DNA from: Bacteroidota bacterium
GTDB lineage: Bacteria > Bacteroidota > Ignavibacteria > UBA10030 > UBA8401
Length of the DNA stretch: 64,000 bases
NCBI GenBank assembly: GCA_008933835.1
Contig: WBUG01000002.1
Coordinates: forward strand, 126,929 to 190,928
Direction of reading: 5' to 3'
Of the stretch, positions 47,736 through 56,963 are shown piece by piece. The position numbers and the translations under genes are program-made. Under the pieces are notes generated by a model that did not search any database, was not told the origin of the DNA, and saw nothing but the letters and a program-made list of their open reading frames with translations. The number at the start of each line of letters is the position of its first letter. The stretch's first letter is position 1.

Positions 47736-50700
47736 ATGAAGAAGATGGAACGTCTACTCCTCAGTATCATTCTAGTCATAGGACTTGGGATATTGTCTTG
47801 TGAGAATCCGACCGGACCGGAAAAGAACTATACTGTCACCATCACCGGAACGGTGACACGATTGAACAATAACCCACTAGATAGTGTCGTCGTTGTCATA
47901 AACAATCCGTTCAAATCCGACACAACCAGTACAGATGGAGTTTTTGCCATTTCATTTACTTCTACTGAAAGCAACACGACATCAGGACGTTTGACATTTA
48001 GTAGGCTGGGATTTTATTCAGATACCCTCACCGTGCAATATAGTTCAACCGACAAAGAAAAAAATGTTGGTCAGATCGTCTTGCGCGGCTTAACGTCGGC
48101 TCAGGACAGTGTCGTTAATAACAAACCATCTTCTAGACCCGGTGTAATTTCCTTTGTAAGTTCTTCTGCATCATTGATATCAATTCGTGGAGCAGGATCA
48201 AAAGATGCGGCGAATCTCATCTTTGCTGTTAAAGACTCTCTGGGTAATCCCGTTGATGCACTAAATAAAACAAGCGTGTCATTCCGGATTGTATCTCGTC
48301 CTGATTCCTTAGTAGAACTCAACAAGAATTCAGCAGTGACCGATGCATTTGGACTTGTTACAGTGCAATTAACTTCTGGCCAAAAATCCGGAATAGCCCA
48401 GGTGCAGGCAATTGCTGCTGTAAAGAGAGCGTCAGATACAACGCAGACCGATACAATAAAATCCCCCGTTGTGTCTATTACGATTGCTGGCGGGAACCCA
48501 GTACCTAGCCGATTCACTATCGGAAGCAATAAAGTAAACGTCCCTGGATTAGTAAAGTTTAATCAGAAACTCCTTATCACTGCGGTCGTTGGAGATACGT
48601 TCGGCAATCCTGTGCAAAAGGGAACGTTGGTGTACTTTACGACGACAGGAGGTATAATCCAACCTCAGGGGGAGACAAGTGAAGACGGAACTGTCTCGAT
48701 CTCACTCACTACTGGTAATCCGGCGCCTTCCAATGGAATAGCGGTTATCACTGCACAAGTAGGTACGGCAGGTGCTCCTGTAATTGGTAAAGAAGGCGAT
48801 GATCGGAGCGATTCGCATAAGATCGATGACAAGGTTATCGTGAAGGGAATCAGGACACAGAAAAACAAGACAATACAAAAGACTATCAACGACAAGAAAG
48901 CATATAGAACTGCGATTAATCCCCCCGTATTTTCTCGGTCCATTACCGTTCTTTTCTCAGGTTCTCCTTTTATAGTAAGCGGAGACACTAATTTCGTTGT
49001 ACCTGCGCTTGGTTCGAAGCAATTAAAATTCACAGTAACAGATCAGAACGGCAACCCATTGTCACAAGGGACCTCAATACGGGTTACTGGAACTGGTTTA
49101 GATACTGCAGGCGCAGTCTTGAGTGGAGATATCATTAACACGATGCCAGATACGTACGATCAGTCATACACACACTATAGTGTCACAGTTTCCGACAAGA
49201 GAACAAAAAATTTTAGTGCTATCGTACCGATTGGAGTGACAATTGAAGTTACAGGTGAGAATGGGAATATAAAGAAGACAATTTATGGTGTTCTCTCTTC
49301 AGCTGCATCCGACAGTGGAAAAGTTGGCACCATATCGTTGGTCAGCACAGCGACAGACACAGTTGTCGTGAATGGAGCTGGGTCGCCAAATTCGGCCGAT
49401 GTTCAGGTAAAAGTGCTGAACGCATCAGGTCAAGCATCGCCTAATGTGCCGATTTCATTTAGCATAGCCAAATCAGTTGGCGGTGGTGAATACTTGACAT
49501 CCACGACGGCGACGACAGATGCGAATGGTATTGCAACGACATCACTAGTTAGCGGAATTAAAGCAGGCACCGTGCAGATCGTAGGAAGCGTGAAGAGGGA
49601 TTCGGTTTCAATTTCCTCCGGTGTAAAGAACGTCGTAATAAAAACAGGTCAGCCGGCATCGATTGCATTGGTAAGTTCTTCTGCTTCCAATCTATCGGTA
49701 AAAGGCGGCGGAGGTTCTGAAATTGCCGTGTTAGTATTTGAAGCGCGCGACTCGCTTGGTAATGCTATTGATGCGGCGAATCAGTCTACCATCACGTTAT
49801 CAATAAAAGGTGATACAGCGGGAGCTCGCATCAATCCCTCATCAATTAAGACAGACCCTAACTCAGGCCGGGTAACGACTAGCTTGGCGGCAGGAGTGAA
49901 ATCCGGGATCATCCTTGTCACCGCTCAGATTGGTTCGATAAAATCAACTCCGGTGCAGTTTTCAATTTCTGGTGGTGCACCGGTTGAAAGTCGTTTCACA
50001 TTGACGACACAGAAAATTAATATTCCCACAGGCTCAAATCTGAGTCTGACCAATACTATCTCGGCGGCATTGGGTGATACCTTCGGCAATCCCGTACAGC
50101 AGGGGACTGTTGTGTATTTCACGTCGAACGGAGGTCTCATACAGCCAGCGGCGCAGACAAATGCTTCCGGTCTCGTTTCAGTTTCGATGACCGCCGGCAA
50201 TCCTCAGCCCCCGGGTGGTATCGCAACGGTGACTGCTCAAGTTGGTGGAGGTGGGTTAGCCGTGCAGGGTAAGAAACAGAACATGGATATTTCCTTGATG
50301 CCGAATCCACTTCGTTCGGCCGTTCGTAGCAGTAAGAATATCGACAGTGATATACAAAACCCTGCGCTGCTGGCTGCGGCGTCTCTGATTACGAAATCGG
50401 TCAATATTGTGTTCTCGGGTAAACCTCAGATTTATTCGCAAGACTCCGTGTTCACAGTCCCAGGACTTGGATCAAAGCAGATTCAATTCATCGTTGACGA
50501 TATTAATGGCAACCCTCTCGCGAGTGGAGCCCAAATATCCGTGACTGCGACAGTAGCAGGGATGGATGCATCGAATATCCTGCTCACCGGAGATGTCAAT
50601 AAAACTATTCCGGATACCGATAATAAGAATTACACAAAGTTCACAGTGAATGTTGCGGACAAGCGGACTGCACGTCTCAATGAAAATATCCCAATCACAT

Positions 50701-53700
50701 TGAATGTCGCCGTTACAGGGCCAAACGGTGATCTTACAAAAACTCTCACGGGGACTCTCTCTTCAGCTGCATCCGACAGTGGTAAGGTGAGATCGATTAT
50801 GCTAGTGGATTCTGCAATCGATACGGTTGTGGTAAACGGAGCAGGTTTCTCGACATCAAAACTAATACAGGCCAAGGTTATAGACGTTTTCAATCAACCC
50901 ATCGACTCTGCATTAGTATCTTTTGTGTTGACATCTTCGCTTAATGGTGGAGAGTATTTATCAACGGTTTTGGCCACGACTGATGGCAGTGGATTAGCTT
51001 CTACGAATTTCCATAGCGGTATTCGCTCAGGGATGGCAAAAATTGTGGCAATGACCACCCAAAATGGCCAAACATTTTCCTCTAGCGAGAAATTCGTATA
51101 CATTAAAACGGGTCCAATTTCAAACATCCAGTTGCTTTCTTCTTCCGCAACGACGCTCTCTGTTAAAGGCGGTGGAGGTACAGAGAATTCGATACTTGTA
51201 TTCCAAGCTCAAGATTCATTGGGGAATGCTGTTGATGGGGCGAATCAGGCGACCATCACGATGACCCTGTTTGGTGATACTGCTGGGGCGACAGTAAATC
51301 CAGCAATATTGAAGACGGATCCTAACACGGGACGATTTACTATCAATGTTAAGGCAGGCATTCAGGCAGGCTTATTGCAGGTCGTCGCTCAGTCTGGTTC
51401 GACTAAATCAGGGCCGGTACAGATAAATATTTCTGGCGGACTACCGGCACAATCTATGTTTACTCTGTCCATACCAAAGAAGAATGTTTCGGTAGTCACT
51501 GAAAAGTCATTGGTGGTGTCAGTAACTGCTGGTGATGCATATGGCAATCCTGCTAAGATTGGTTCAATCATCGGTTTCAAAACTACCGGGGGAATCATTG
51601 ATGCATCAGCGGCAACAACCTCATCTGGTGCAGCCTCTGCAGTATTACAAATTGTCAATCCCCAGCCGAGCAATGGAATTGCAGTTGTAGAAGCAAAAAC
51701 ATTTGGAATTAATAACACAACTGTGCGTGATACTCAAACAGTCGTTTTTTCGAGAGAAGCAATCATCAGTGAAATCGGTGGTCCGTTCTCAAATTTTGAG
51801 ATTGAAGATGGATTATCAAAAACATTCCAGTACCAAATAAACGATATCAATGGGAACCCCGTTGCATCCGGAAACAATATTTCGGTAGAGTGCTTCGGAA
51901 GTGGATCATCTAATGTCGTTTTAACGGGTGATGTGAATGTCGTAACGGTGGACTCAAAGATACCCGGTGTTGGAACTACCCTCTTTTCATTTACCGCACG
52001 CGATACTCTCAAGAATGAAGGACAAGGTCCAAAATCGTTAGGATTCAAAATCAAGGTGAACGGTCCTAATACGAGTGGGATGGTGAATCATACATTTGAG
52101 GGAGTGCTAAAGGGTGGTGCTGGTGTCGGTAATGAAGGTAGTGTTGCTTCGGTTGTATACGTTCGCTCCTCAAAAGACACAATTTTTGTCGCTAATGCGG
52201 GGGCAATCACCACCGATACAATAACATTCCGTGTCCGTAATTTGAACCAAATGCCCGTCAAAGGTGCTGCCGTGCAATTCTATTTTTCACAAGCCATGAA
52301 TGCCAGTGAATACATCAGTCCGTCTTATGGAATTAGTGATGATTCTGGGGAAGTCAAGGTAGTAGTCCATAGTGGAATAAAGGCCGGGGTGCTAAATTTG
52401 GTGGCCAAAGTCACTGCCGGTAATTCCATCATCATGTCCAATGCTGTCCCGATTTATATCAAGACTGGGCCAATAGCCCAATTGGCATTGATATCAGTGG
52501 ACCATAGCGAGATATCTGTACGGGGGGTTGGAGGCCAGGAGAATTCGAGTATCGTATTTGAGGGAAGAGACATACTTGGAAATCCGCTCGATTTTGCGAA
52601 TCAATCAAAAATCTATTTTGATTTTGTCCCACCTCTCGGGATGGGTGAGGATATTAAACCTGATTCTGCAATAACTAATCCCTTCACAGGAAGAGTGAGT
52701 GCATCAATTCATGCAGGCACGAAAGCATCCGTGATGCAAATTATTGCACGAAACGCAGATGGAACTATCAAATCATCGCCAGTGCCTATCGTAGTGCACG
52801 GCGGTTTTGCTGTCGATTCGCTTTTTGTGTTTATGAATGCTCCCAAAAATATTTCAATGTTCGATAGAACTCCTACATCGATAACCATGCAACTCGGAGA
52901 TCGATACGGCAATCCGGTGAAACCAGGTACTGCTGTCTATTTTAACACAAACGCAGGCATTATTGGTGCTTCCGCATTCACTGATAAACTTGGTGTTGTG
53001 CAAACAACTTTTACTGCCATAAATGAAGCCTCATTTATGGGAAATCGAAAAATCACTGCGACGACAGTTGGCGACTCTGCGGGGCATGTTAATACAAGCA
53101 TTACTAGTGAGTTGGGGGTATTAATGTCTGGCGCGCCGTACATTAATACTACGTCTATTGCTGCAACCGACACAATAACACTATTTGACGGTGCGTCTTC
53201 ATCAATTAGTTTTAGCATCAAGGATGCAAAGGGGAATCCGATATCAAGTGGACACATCTATTCTATTTCACTCGAAGGGAATGTTGCTTCTCAACTCGCT
53301 CTCGGCGGTGACATCGCCGGCACGATGCCAGACAATAATGATCCTTTAGTCGGCACAAATTTTTCATTCAGCATTGCGGATAGATTACAGAATGCCGGAT
53401 CTGGTGGTGAATTTAAAATCAGAATCACGGTTGAAGGTAAAACTGGCACAACGATGAAAATAATTAACGGCAAGTTGTTGGCACCAGCAAACATAGTCGT
53501 TCCACCAACGGCACGCGTGGCGGCATCGATAGCATTGATCAGCACTTCGGCAACTGATATTTCCATCGCCGGTGTCGGCGGCATGGAAAATGCAACGATG
53601 ACATATGAAGTCAGGGATTCCGTCGGCGCTCCAGTAACATTAGACAATAAAGCAATCGTACGATTCAATACGATTTTTTATCCAAACACATTTACGCTCG

Positions 53701-54575
53701 GCGGTACTTCACCGTCGATACTTCCTACCCTTGACAGCACTGACGAGAACGGCCGTGTGCGGGTTTCCATCATGAGCGGTTCACAAGCGGGAGCGGTGCA
53801 GATCGAAGCCATCATCAACCTGACGAATCCGGTGCGCGTCATCAAGTCGCAGCCGGTGCGCATCTCCATCAACTCGGGTTTCGCGGACCAGAACCACTTC
53901 ACCATCGCGCCAAGCCGCTATAACTTCCCCGGGCTTGAGAAGGCGTTCTACTCGATGCCCATCTCCATCCAGGCCGGCGACAAGTACAGCAATCCGGTGA
54001 AGGAGGGGACCACGGTGTACTTCAACAGCGCCAACGGGATCATCCAGACGCTGTCGGGTATGACGGATAAGAACGGATTCGTGACGATGAACCTGTACTC
54101 GAGCAACCCGTATCCGCTCGCACCGAACCTCGCGTCGGGCCTCGCCAACGGCTTCTCGCGTGTCTATGCGAGGACGATCGGCCGCGACAGCACGTTCATC
54201 GCCGATTCGGTGGAGATCCTCTGGACCGGCAAGCCGGTGCTCACAAAGACCGGTGGTCCCGCGACCTACACCATCGCACAGGGCGGGTCTGACGGTCCGT
54301 TCACCTTCACCGTGGCGGATTACCTCTCCCATCCGATGTCCGAAGGGACGTCCATCTCGGTCAGCGGAACGGGGCTTGTTGTCAGCGGTAACGCCAACGT
54401 CGTCATGCCGGACACCAAGTCCAGCGGGCCGGGGTTGACCACCTTCACCATCTCGATCGCCGATGCGGACCCGACCGATACGAATCCTCCGGTGGAGTCG
54501 CGTCTGATTCTGACGGTGACGCATCCCGTGTACGGCACATATACGCTCGAGCTTGCGGCCGGCACCGTCGATTGA
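47736..54575 (+). CDS. Giant lipoprotein with ~5 Big_1-like (invasin/intimin-type) super-repeats
   Basis: Lipobox LGILSC at N-terminus; carboxypeptidase-regulatory-like domain; five copies of SSSA..LSVKGGGG..VFEARDSLGN and of TFGNPVQxGTxVYFTTxGGIIQ motifs. Confidence 0.87.
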   Translation: MKKMERLLLSIILVIGLGILSCENPTGPEKNYTVTITGTVTRLNNNPLDSVVVVINNPFKSDTTSTDGVFAISFTSTESNTTSGRLTFSRLGFYSDTLTVQYSSTDKEKNVGQIVLRGLTSAQDSVVNNKPSSRPGVISFVSSSASLISIRGAGSKDAANLIFAVKDSLGNPVDALNKTSVSFRIVSRPDSLVELNKNSAVTDAFGLVTVQLTSGQKSGIAQVQAIAAVKRASDTTQTDTIKSPVVSITIAGGNPVPSRFTIGSNKVNVPGLVKFNQKLLITAVVGDTFGNPVQKGTLVYFTTTGGIIQPQGETSEDGTVSISLTTGNPAPSNGIAVITAQVGTAGAPVIGKEGDDRSDSHKIDDKVIVKGIRTQKNKTIQKTINDKKAYRTAINPPVFSRSITVLFSGSPFIVSGDTNFVVPALGSKQLKFTVTDQNGNPLSQGTSIRVTGTGLDTAGAVLSGDIINTMPDTYDQSYTHYSVTVSDKRTKNFSAIVPIGVTIEVTGENGNIKKTIYGVLSSAASDSGKVGTISLVSTATDTVVVNGAGSPNSADVQVKVLNASGQASPNVPISFSIAKSVGGGEYLTSTTATTDANGIATTSLVSGIKAGTVQIVGSVKRDSVSISSGVKNVVIKTGQPASIALVSSSASNLSVKGGGGSEIAVLVFEARDSLGNAIDAANQSTITLSIKGDTAGARINPSSIKTDPNSGRVTTSLAAGVKSGIILVTAQIGSIKSTPVQFSISGGAPVESRFTLTTQKINIPTGSNLSLTNTISAALGDTFGNPVQQGTVVYFTSNGGLIQPAAQTNASGLVSVSMTAGNPQPPGGIATVTAQVGGGGLAVQGKKQNMDISLMPNPLRSAVRSSKNIDSDIQNPALLAAASLITKSVNIVFSGKPQIYSQDSVFTVPGLGSKQIQFIVDDINGNPLASGAQISVTATVAGMDASNILLTGDVNKTIPDTDNKNYTKFTVNVADKRTARLNENIPITLNVAVTGPNGDLTKTLTGTLSSAASDSGKVRSIMLVDSAIDTVVVNGAGFSTSKLIQAKVIDVFNQPIDSALVSFVLTSSLNGGEYLSTVLATTDGSGLASTNFHSGIRSGMAKIVAMTTQNGQTFSSSEKFVYIKTGPISNIQLLSSSATTLSVKGGGGTENSILVFQAQDSLGNAVDGANQATITMTLFGDTAGATVNPAILKTDPNTGRFTINVKAGIQAGLLQVVAQSGSTKSGPVQINISGGLPAQSMFTLSIPKKNVSVVTEKSLVVSVTAGDAYGNPAKIGSIIGFKTTGGIIDASAATTSSGAASAVLQIVNPQPSNGIAVVEAKTFGINNTTVRDTQTVVFSREAIISEIGGPFSNFEIEDGLSKTFQYQINDINGNPVASGNNISVECFGSGSSNVVLTGDVNVVTVDSKIPGVGTTLFSFTARDTLKNEGQGPKSLGFKIKVNGPNTSGMVNHTFEGVLKGGAGVGNEGSVASVVYVRSSKDTIFVANAGAITTDTITFRVRNLNQMPVKGAAVQFYFSQAMNASEYISPSYGISDDSGEVKVVVHSGIKAGVLNLVAKVTAGNSIIMSNAVPIYIKTGPIAQLALISVDHSEISVRGVGGQENSSIVFEGRDILGNPLDFANQSKIYFDFVPPLGMGEDIKPDSAITNPFTGRVSASIHAGTKASVMQIIARNADGTIKSSPVPIVVHGGFAVDSLFVFMNAPKNISMFDRTPTSITMQLGDRYGNPVKPGTAVYFNTNAGIIGASAFTDKLGVVQTTFTAINEASFMGNRKITATTVGDSAGHVNTSITSELGVLMSGAPYINTTSIAATDTITLFDGASSSISFSIKDAKGNPISSGHIYSISLEGNVASQLALGGDIAGTMPDNNDPLVGTNFSFSIADRLQNAGSGGEFKIRITVEGKTGTTMKIINGKLLAPANIVVPPTARVAASIALISTSATDISIAGVGGMENATMTYEVRDSVGAPVTLDNKAIVRFNTIFYPNTFTLGGTSPSILPTLDSTDENGRVRVSIMSGSQAGAVQIEAIINLTNPVRVIKSQPVRISINSGFADQNHFTIAPSRYNFPGLEKAFYSMPISIQAGDKYSNPVKEGTTVYFNSANGIIQTLSGMTDKNGFVTMNLYSSNPYPLAPNLASGLANGFSRVYARTIGRDSTFIADSVEILWTGKPVLTKTGGPATYTIAQGGSDGPFTFTVADYLSHPMSEGTSISVSGTGLVVSGNANVVMPDTKSSGPGLTTFTISIADADPTDTNPPVESRLILTVTHPVYGTYTLELAAGTVD

Positions 54576-54600
54576 CCGAACGAACACACGGACGCTCACC

Positions 54601-54634
54601 GAACGCCGCGGCCTGCCGCGGCGTTCGTCGTTTT
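54601..54634 (+). terminator. Rho-independent terminator
   Basis: GAACGCCGCGG-CCTG-CCGCGGCGTTC gtcgTTTT, 11-bp perfect stem. Confidence 0.75.
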
Positions 54635-54742
54635 AAAGGGGGAGAAAAGGGAGCGCTGCGGTGAAGCGGAATCCGGAAACGGAGAACGGCAGGGAAGAGA
54701 ACGACGACGATGACAGGGTGGCGGAACCGTGCTGGCGCGGCC

Positions 54743-54766
54743 CGCCGGCGGAGGCCTCCGCCGGCG
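54743..54766. repeat. 24-bp perfect palindrome
   Basis: CGCCGGCGGAGGCCTCCGCCGGCG, intergenic between convergent genes. Confidence 0.95.
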
Positions 54767-54778
54767 CAACGGCCGCGT

Positions 54779-55585
54779 TCATTTGAGAGAGGCGAGGAAC
54801 TCCTTGAGATGGCCGTTAAAGACCTCCGGATTCTCGAGGTTGCTCATGTGCGCCGCCTGCGGGACGACATGCAGGCGGGCGTTCGGGATACGGTCCTTCA
54901 TCGCCTGCGCCGCTGCCGGCGGCGTCAGAAGGTCCTTCTCACCCACGAGGATGAGCGTGGGACAGGCGATGTGTTGGAGCGCGGCGGTGGTGTCGGTGCG
55001 GGCACCGAGGGCCATCAGCGTACCGAAGATGGAGAGCGGAGCGGTGCGTTCGACGATGCTCTGGATCATCTTCACGGCGTCGGCGCGGCGTTCGAACGAC
55101 TCCGGCGCAAAGACCCCTTTCACGTACTCGGCCGCGTACGCCTTCATGCCGTTGATCTGGACGTTGCGGATCGATGCGGCACGCTTCACCCGAGCCTCGT
55201 TGGTGTCCGCTTCGCTCTTGGTGTCGCACAGGACGAGACCGGACAGCCGTTCCGGATGGCGTTCCGCCGCGCGGAGCGCGATGTACCCACCCATGGAGAG
55301 ACCGCACAGCACCGCTGTGCGGATCTGGAGATGGTCCATCAGACCGATGAGGTCGTCCACGAAGAACTCGATGGAGTAGTGACCGGTGCCGACCTCGCTC
55401 TCGCCGTGGCCGCGGACGTCGTACGCGACGACGCGGTGGGTCGACGACAGCGCCTCGGTCTGTCCGCCGGGGAAGCTCCACATGCGGTGGCTGAAGGGGA
55501 AACCGTGGATGAAGATGACCGGTGCGGCGTTCGGGATGCCGATGTCGATGTACCGGTGCAGAGAGTTGTTGATGACGGCTTTCAT
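54779..55585 (-). CDS. Alpha/beta hydrolase
   Basis: MKAVINNSLHRYIDIG...VIFIHGFPFSHRMW...AVLCGLSMGGYIALRAAERHPERLSGLVLCDT; start set at 55585. Confidence 0.92.
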   Translation of the reverse strand: MKAVINNSLHRYIDIGIPNAAPVIFIHGFPFSHRMWSFPGGQTEALSSTHRVVAYDVRGHGESEVGTGHYSIEFFVDDLIGLMDHLQIRTAVLCGLSMGGYIALRAAERHPERLSGLVLCDTKSEADTNEARVKRAASIRNVQINGMKAYAAEYVKGVFAPESFERRADAVKMIQSIVERTAPLSIFGTLMALGARTDTTAALQHIACPTLILVGEKDLLTPPAAAQAMKDRIPNARLHVVPQAAHMSNLENPEVFNGHLKEFLASLK

Positions 55586-55606
55586 GGTCTCGGCATAGGT
55601 GGAATA

Positions 55607-55631
55607 CAAAAAGCGCAACCCGGGGGTTGCA
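55607..55631 (-). terminator. Rho-independent terminator for citrate synthase
   Basis: Minus strand GCAACCC-CC-GGGTTGCGCTTTTTG. Confidence 0.6.
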
Positions 55632-55646
55632 CTGTGTGTCCTAGAT

Positions 55647-56936
55647 TCAGCGGCGCTTGGCCATCGGTACGAAGTCGCGGGCGTCGCTGCCGAGATAGAT
55701 CTGGCGCGGACGGGCGATCTTCTGGTCCGGGTCCAGCAGCATCTCCTGCCAGTGCGAGATCCATCCCGAGGTCCGCGGGATCGCGAAGAGCACCGGGAAG
55801 AACTCCATGGGGAAACCCATCGCCTGGTAGATGAGGCCGGAGTAGAAGTCCACGTTCGGGTAGAGCTTCCGTTTCACGAAGTACTCGTCCTCCAGCGCGA
55901 TGCGCTCGAGTTCGAGCGCGATCTCGAGCTTCGGATTGGTGCCGGTCACGGCGAAGACGTCGTAGGCGAGCTTCTTGATGACCTTGGCGCGAGGATCGTA
56001 GTTCTTGTAGACCCGGTGTCCGAACCCCATCAGACGCCCTTCGCCCTTCTTCACCTTCTCGATGAAGTCCGGCACCTTGCTGAGCGAGCCGATCTGGTCC
56101 AGCATCTTCAGCACCGCCTCGTTGGCGCCGCCGTGCAGCGGTCCATACAGCGCGGCGGCCGCGGCTGCCGTGGCGGAGTAGGGGTCCACCTGCGAACTGC
56201 CGACGTTGCGCATGGCGCTCGTGCTGCAGTTCTGTTCGTGGTCCGCATGCAGGATGAAGAGGATGTTCAGCGCCTTCTCGAAGATGGCCGGCACCTCGTA
56301 CCGCGGGGAGCCGATGCTGTACATCATGTTGAGGAAGTTCTGGATGAACGACAGGTCGTTGTTCGGATAGATGTACGGCATCCCCTTGATGTGCCGGTAC
56401 GAGAAGGCGGCGATGGTGGGCACCTTGCCGATGAGACGGAGCACCTGCTTGTTGCGCACCTCGGGATCGAAAATGCGGCTCGCTTCGGGATAGAAGGTAG
56501 AGAGGGCGGCGACGGTGCTGATGAACATCCCCATCGGATGGGCGTCGTACCGGAACGCCTCCATGATCTTCTTGACGTTCTCATGTACGAACGTGTGCTT
56601 CTGCACCTCGGCCTCCCAGGACGCGAGCTGCGGCGCCGTGGGCAGTTCGCCGTAGAGCAGGAGGTACGCCACTTCCAGGTACGAACTGTGCTCGGCCAGC
56701 TGTTCGATGGGATATCCGCGGTAGCGCAGGATGCCGACGTCGCCGTCGATGTACGTGATGGTGCTCTTGCACGACGCGGTGTTCATGAACGCCGGGTCGT
56801 ACGTCATCATGCCGAAATCGGTGTCCGAGACCTTGATCTGCCGAAGGTCGGTGGAATGGATGGTCCCGTGCGAGATGGGGACCTCGTAGGTCTTTCCGGT
56901 GCGATTATCGGTGATGGTCAACGTCTCGTGTGGCAT
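55647..56936 (-). CDS. gltA: Citrate synthase
   Basis: GILRYRGYPIEQLAE, ALYGPLHGGANEAVLKML, GFGHRVYKNYDPRAK; start MPHETL at 56936. Confidence 0.96.
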   Translation of the reverse strand: MPHETLTITDNRTGKTYEVPISHGTIHSTDLRQIKVSDTDFGMMTYDPAFMNTASCKSTITYIDGDVGILRYRGYPIEQLAEHSSYLEVAYLLLYGELPTAPQLASWEAEVQKHTFVHENVKKIMEAFRYDAHPMGMFISTVAALSTFYPEASRIFDPEVRNKQVLRLIGKVPTIAAFSYRHIKGMPYIYPNNDLSFIQNFLNMMYSIGSPRYEVPAIFEKALNILFILHADHEQNCSTSAMRNVGSSQVDPYSATAAAAAALYGPLHGGANEAVLKMLDQIGSLSKVPDFIEKVKKGEGRLMGFGHRVYKNYDPRAKVIKKLAYDVFAVTGTNPKLEIALELERIALEDEYFVKRKLYPNVDFYSGLIYQAMGFPMEFFPVLFAIPRTSGWISHWQEMLLDPDQKIARPRQIYLGSDARDFVPMAKRR

Positions 56937-56963
56937 GCAGGATGCTCCCATTGGTGCGTTTGA

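Noticed and set aside
47736-54575. Tandem nucleotide repeats or CRISPR-like array in the AT-rich region
   Set aside because: Repeats are protein-level domain repeats of more than 1 kb with divergent DNA; no short regularly spaced repeats or spacers
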